Source of the DNA: Adiantum capillus-veneris
Taxonomy: Eukaryota > Streptophyta > Polypodiopsida > Polypodiales > Pteridaceae
Reading direction: 5' to 3'
DNA: 64,000 bases
NCBI GenBank assembly: GCA_014529385.2
Contig: CM043953.1
Location: 97,911,842-97,975,841 of the forward strand
Shown here: positions 61,061 to 64,000 of the stretch, piece after piece
Position numbering within the stretch: the first letter of the stretch is position 1
How the letters are laid out: every line of letters starts with the position of its first letter
Notes under the pieces: model-generated
Database searches by the model: none
Told to the model about the DNA's origin: nothing
The model's input: the letters and a program-made list of their open reading frames with translations, nothing else
Translations under genes and position numbers: made by a program

Positions 61061-61419
61061 AGTGACACATGGATGCCCTCTCCTTCCTTGAAAATTTTAA
61101 GTTGCATTATAAAGAGTATAGAAGTCAATAGACTTTCTCCTTTCTACTTTACATAGAATAAATGTTTCAGTTTAAATGTCCATATCAAAAAAGAGATAAT
61201 TTAATGGAGATTTTATTATTTAATAAGAATTTAATTTTTGAATATATATATTTGGCTTTATTTTTTCAAGGGATGATCAATATTTATATTTTTTAGAGAT
61301 TCCTAAAAGTTTGTCTTTTTTAAAGAGATTGAGAAAAAAAAAAGGTCACCTCACTCGACTTGGTGATGTGTTGCTTTGAGGACATGCATGCAAATAAAGA
61401 GGTTGATCCACGTTATTGG

Positions 61420-61423
<4 letters not shown>

Positions 61424-61466
<43 letters not shown>

Positions 61467-61490
61467 GTCTGCATGTGTATACACCCATGC

Positions 61491-61523
<33 letters not shown>

Positions 61524-61549
61524 GTCTGCATGTGTATACACCCATGCAT

Positions 61550-61575
<26 letters not shown>
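61424..61575. repeat. (GA)n interrupted by two identical 29-bp units
   Basis: GA runs at about 61424-61462, 61493-61520 and 61550-61574 enclose two identical copies (61464 and 61521) of GGTGTCTGCATGTGTATACA followed by CCCATGCAT. Confidence 0.9.
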
Positions 61576-61580
<5 letters not shown>

Positions 61581-62088
61581 AAGATTTTATTGTTGAGCTC
61601 ATATGCACTATATCTCACCAAGGGAGTCCTTCAAGCCCTTCCAATTTCCAAGATTTGGTGGTTTTCTTTGCATCATTGTGTAATTTTAAAAGGGTAACTA
61701 ACGGTTTTCATCGGTAGAAAATGGATGAAATGCCTAATAAAAACCAACCCTCACATTGGCACCCCAAATGAGGAGAAACATTGGCCAGTTGACGGACTTT
61801 TTATCGGTTCTCAGATATTTTGTCGTTTTTATTTTTAAGAGTTAAAATGTGGACCATGCTTAAAAACCTATAAATTCTCTAAATTTTGACACGCAAGGGT
61901 GTCTATTAAAAATCAACCTCAAACACACACACACACACACACACAGAGGATAATTTTTGAGCACCCAATGAATGATGCGTCAAGGAGGAGTAGGGAGAGA
62001 GAAAGACATAGCAAAATGTTCAAGGGTGTAGGAACAATTTAAAAAGACACTAAAAGTTGCACGAGTCTTCAACAAAAACAAATACCTC

Positions 62089-62135
<47 letters not shown>

Positions 62136-62364
62136 TTTGCTGCCATGGGAGGGAGCATAGAATTTTTGAATGTCATAATTACTGTACTAGAACAATAGCA
62201 GGAGGCCTCAAGATCTATGTGACAAATCTTTGATTGAAGCATAATATACACATATACACATATACACACACATAATATACACACACATACATATACATAT
62301 ATTTATTTATTTATTTACACACATAGATACATACATTCATATGTACACACATACACATACATAT

Positions 62365-62368
<4 letters not shown>
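61576..62368. other. No gene seen; (GA)n at 62093-62132
   Basis: (AC)n lies at 61923-61944, and an alternating AC/AT stretch starts near 62240. No coding support. Confidence 0.55.
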
Positions 62369-62369
<1 letters not shown>

Positions 62370-62403
<34 letters not shown>

Positions 62404-62417
62404 AACACATGCATATG

Positions 62418-62464
<47 letters not shown>
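62370..62464. repeat. (AC)n-palindrome-(GT)n inverted repeat
   Basis: (AC)n at 62370-62400, the perfect palindrome CACATGCATATGCATGTG at about 62406-62423, then (GT)n to 62464. Together they can form a long hairpin or cruciform. Confidence 0.85.
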
Positions 62465-62466
<2 letters not shown>

Positions 62467-64000
62467 AAGTATGAAAAATCCCTTCATAATTGAACCATAC
62501 TAAGACAATTGTATAAAATAATTTATTAAATAACAATATTTTAAAACAAAATGTCATAAAACTCAATTAACATTTCATATACAACAATACAGCATTCTAT
62601 ATCTAATGGATAATACAGTTATTTACATCAGAAATTTGATCTTTGATCATTACAAATTGATATCTTAATATTGTATCTCTATGTGTCCACCCTTTGGGAT
62701 GAGCTTCCACTACATCTACATGAGAAGGATCCAGCTATTACATGCATCCATACAAAAACATTCAGCTAGAACTGGCTATGTTTGTGCGTTTTGCAGATGT
62801 CGACACAGGATCCAGTTGTCATCCATGTCACACCTATAGACCTAGTTTACAACTTACCCTTAGGATTGACTATTAAGTTAAGATTTCAAGTAAGATAACC
62901 TCTAAATGTATATGCATGTGTATCGCAATACACACCAAGCTCTCTCAAAAGACTACTAGTGACGATTACCATGTATGATGCAAATACCTATATATTTCTG
63001 GTTTATCGATCAATGTAGAACACCTGGAAAAATTTGGATAGCACCTCCTTTGTATTTTGAGTAGTATTTCAAAACACTCAGTTTATGCCATCTCCCAACG
63101 AGATCCTCCATAGAAGTTTTATGGCTTCAAGAACTAACACATATCTCATGTATCAAAAACTAGCAGTATATTACATGTTACTGTCTCCAAAAAATATGGT
63201 AGCATTCTCAAAACCTATTAAAGATTAATATACTTTGCAAGTAATTCCTTTTTTAACATCCCGTCATATCATATCTGTTCAATCATGAATGAGAATCAAT
63301 AGTCCTCACGAACCCATCAGTACCAATGATTTTTTAGCTTATGTAATATCAACCATCATGCCAGAATATGAATGCAATGTCTATACCCTTTTCACCAATT
63401 ATCTCAATAAAAACTAAGTGTGTATTTGTTGTTCCAAAACATTGGGTTTCATGTAGGCAAATTTCCTTAGTTCTTTGTCTTTAGCCACCATTATCAACTT
63501 AGTGCCTGCATATAATCATCAAAATTGGTATCTACTGATTGAGGCAAGATTTCTTTGATCTTGCTAGGAGTCATAATGTCACTACCAGCTTGAATAAAAG
63601 AGACAACAATTTGCTAAGGTTAACTTTACTTGTATGGCCAAAAATCGGGCAACGTCTTGTTTGTAAAATGAACAAATTTTCAAAAACTCCAGTTTGTGCC
63701 ATCTCCTAGAGAGATCCTCCACACTAGAGAGATCCTCCACAGGATGTTTAGGCTTATCATTCATGGCATATACTCAATCCTTCTTAGTGTTTGAAAGACA
63801 AAGTCTTTAAACGTTAGCTTTTTCAATGCATTGAAACATAAAGGCTACTTTACAAAATGTTTAAATAGGCATTCCAAAAAATGCTCTTTATGCAAAAAAT
63901 TGAAGATTTCATATACAAACATTCGTGTTTTTAATTCGTCGGGTCAACCCTATTGTTGCGAAAATATTTCAAAGAAAAGTCAGAAAACCCAAAAAATTAA
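62465..64000. other. AT-rich, no gene seen; one diverged duplication
   Basis: CAGTTTrTGCCATCTCC followed by GAGATCCTCCA occurs at about 63080 and 63692, suggesting a weak duplication with a spacing of about 610 bp. No domain or RNA gene is visible. Confidence 0.5.

Larger units (their letters stand above)
56518..61122 (-). mobile_element. Candidate minus-oriented non-autonomous Helitron
   Basis: Read on the minus strand, a 5' TCTATACT start at 61122 and a 3' end at 56518-56545 would bound 4.6 kb. The 3' end has stem CCGCG, loop GCAA, CGCGG, then about ten bases and CTAG before T, the standard Helitron 3' design. The interior holds only repeats, an old LINE fragment and microsatellites, and no helicase gene. 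The two ends could instead belong to separate elements. Confidence 0.35.

Overview
The window looks like intergenic, repeat-packed nuclear DNA of a land plant. No intact host gene is visible. Almost every coding signal belongs to a transposable element: Ty1/copia, Ty3/gypsy and LINE polyproteins, tRNA-type primer binding sites, and SINE-like repeats. Very many long (CT)n/(GA)n and (TG)n/(CA)n tracts lie between and inside them. The only host-type trace is a decayed pentatricopeptide-repeat (PPR) fragment near 36.3 kb. The repeat style would suit a fern or another large-genome seed-free plant, but that is a weak inference.

Layout. 1-2150: 3' end of a copia element with its 3' LTR. 2160-3471 (minus): decayed ORF1/gag-like gene with a DUF4283-like domain. 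3.5-6.65 kb: microsatellite-rich, no gene. 6.7-10.1 kb (plus), 10.8-15.3 kb (minus) and 57.9-58.24 kb (plus): three copies of one LINE family. At 16.5-17.8 kb an ORF1-only element carries the same 3' end. All four end in a short stem-loop followed by simple repeats. 18.4-30.6 kb: a complete but dead Ty3/gypsy element with two LTRs, PBS and PPT; its RT has been deleted, and a protease-like ORF lies after the integrase. 32.0-33.9 kb: copia gag-pol remnant. 34.6-35.5 kb: minus-strand LTR-like block. 38.1-44.6 kb (minus): second gypsy-like element, with the same protease-like ORF after integrase and a coiled-coil ORF beyond. 46.6-48.85 kb: a 750-codon reading frame with only four stops, possibly Penelope-like. 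49.0-54.7 kb: a complete copia element with 225-227 bp LTRs and a perfect AATAT target duplication, containing an 872-bp internal tandem duplication. 54.8-64 kb: SINE-like and Helitron-like pieces, tandem repeats and microsatellites.

How it fits together. The LINE family is the most interesting part. Where 5' ends can be seen, copies begin next to a (CT)n tract; three of the four also end in (CT)n and the fourth in a (CTAT)n/CTCTC tract. Together with the conserved terminal stem-loop this suggests insertion into, or tailing with, pyrimidine microsatellites. The second notable signal is a DT[GD][GA] retropepsin-like domain placed downstream of integrase in two separate gypsy-type elements. All the LTR elements are disabled, often by stop codons, and three of them have lost RT catalytic-core sequence.
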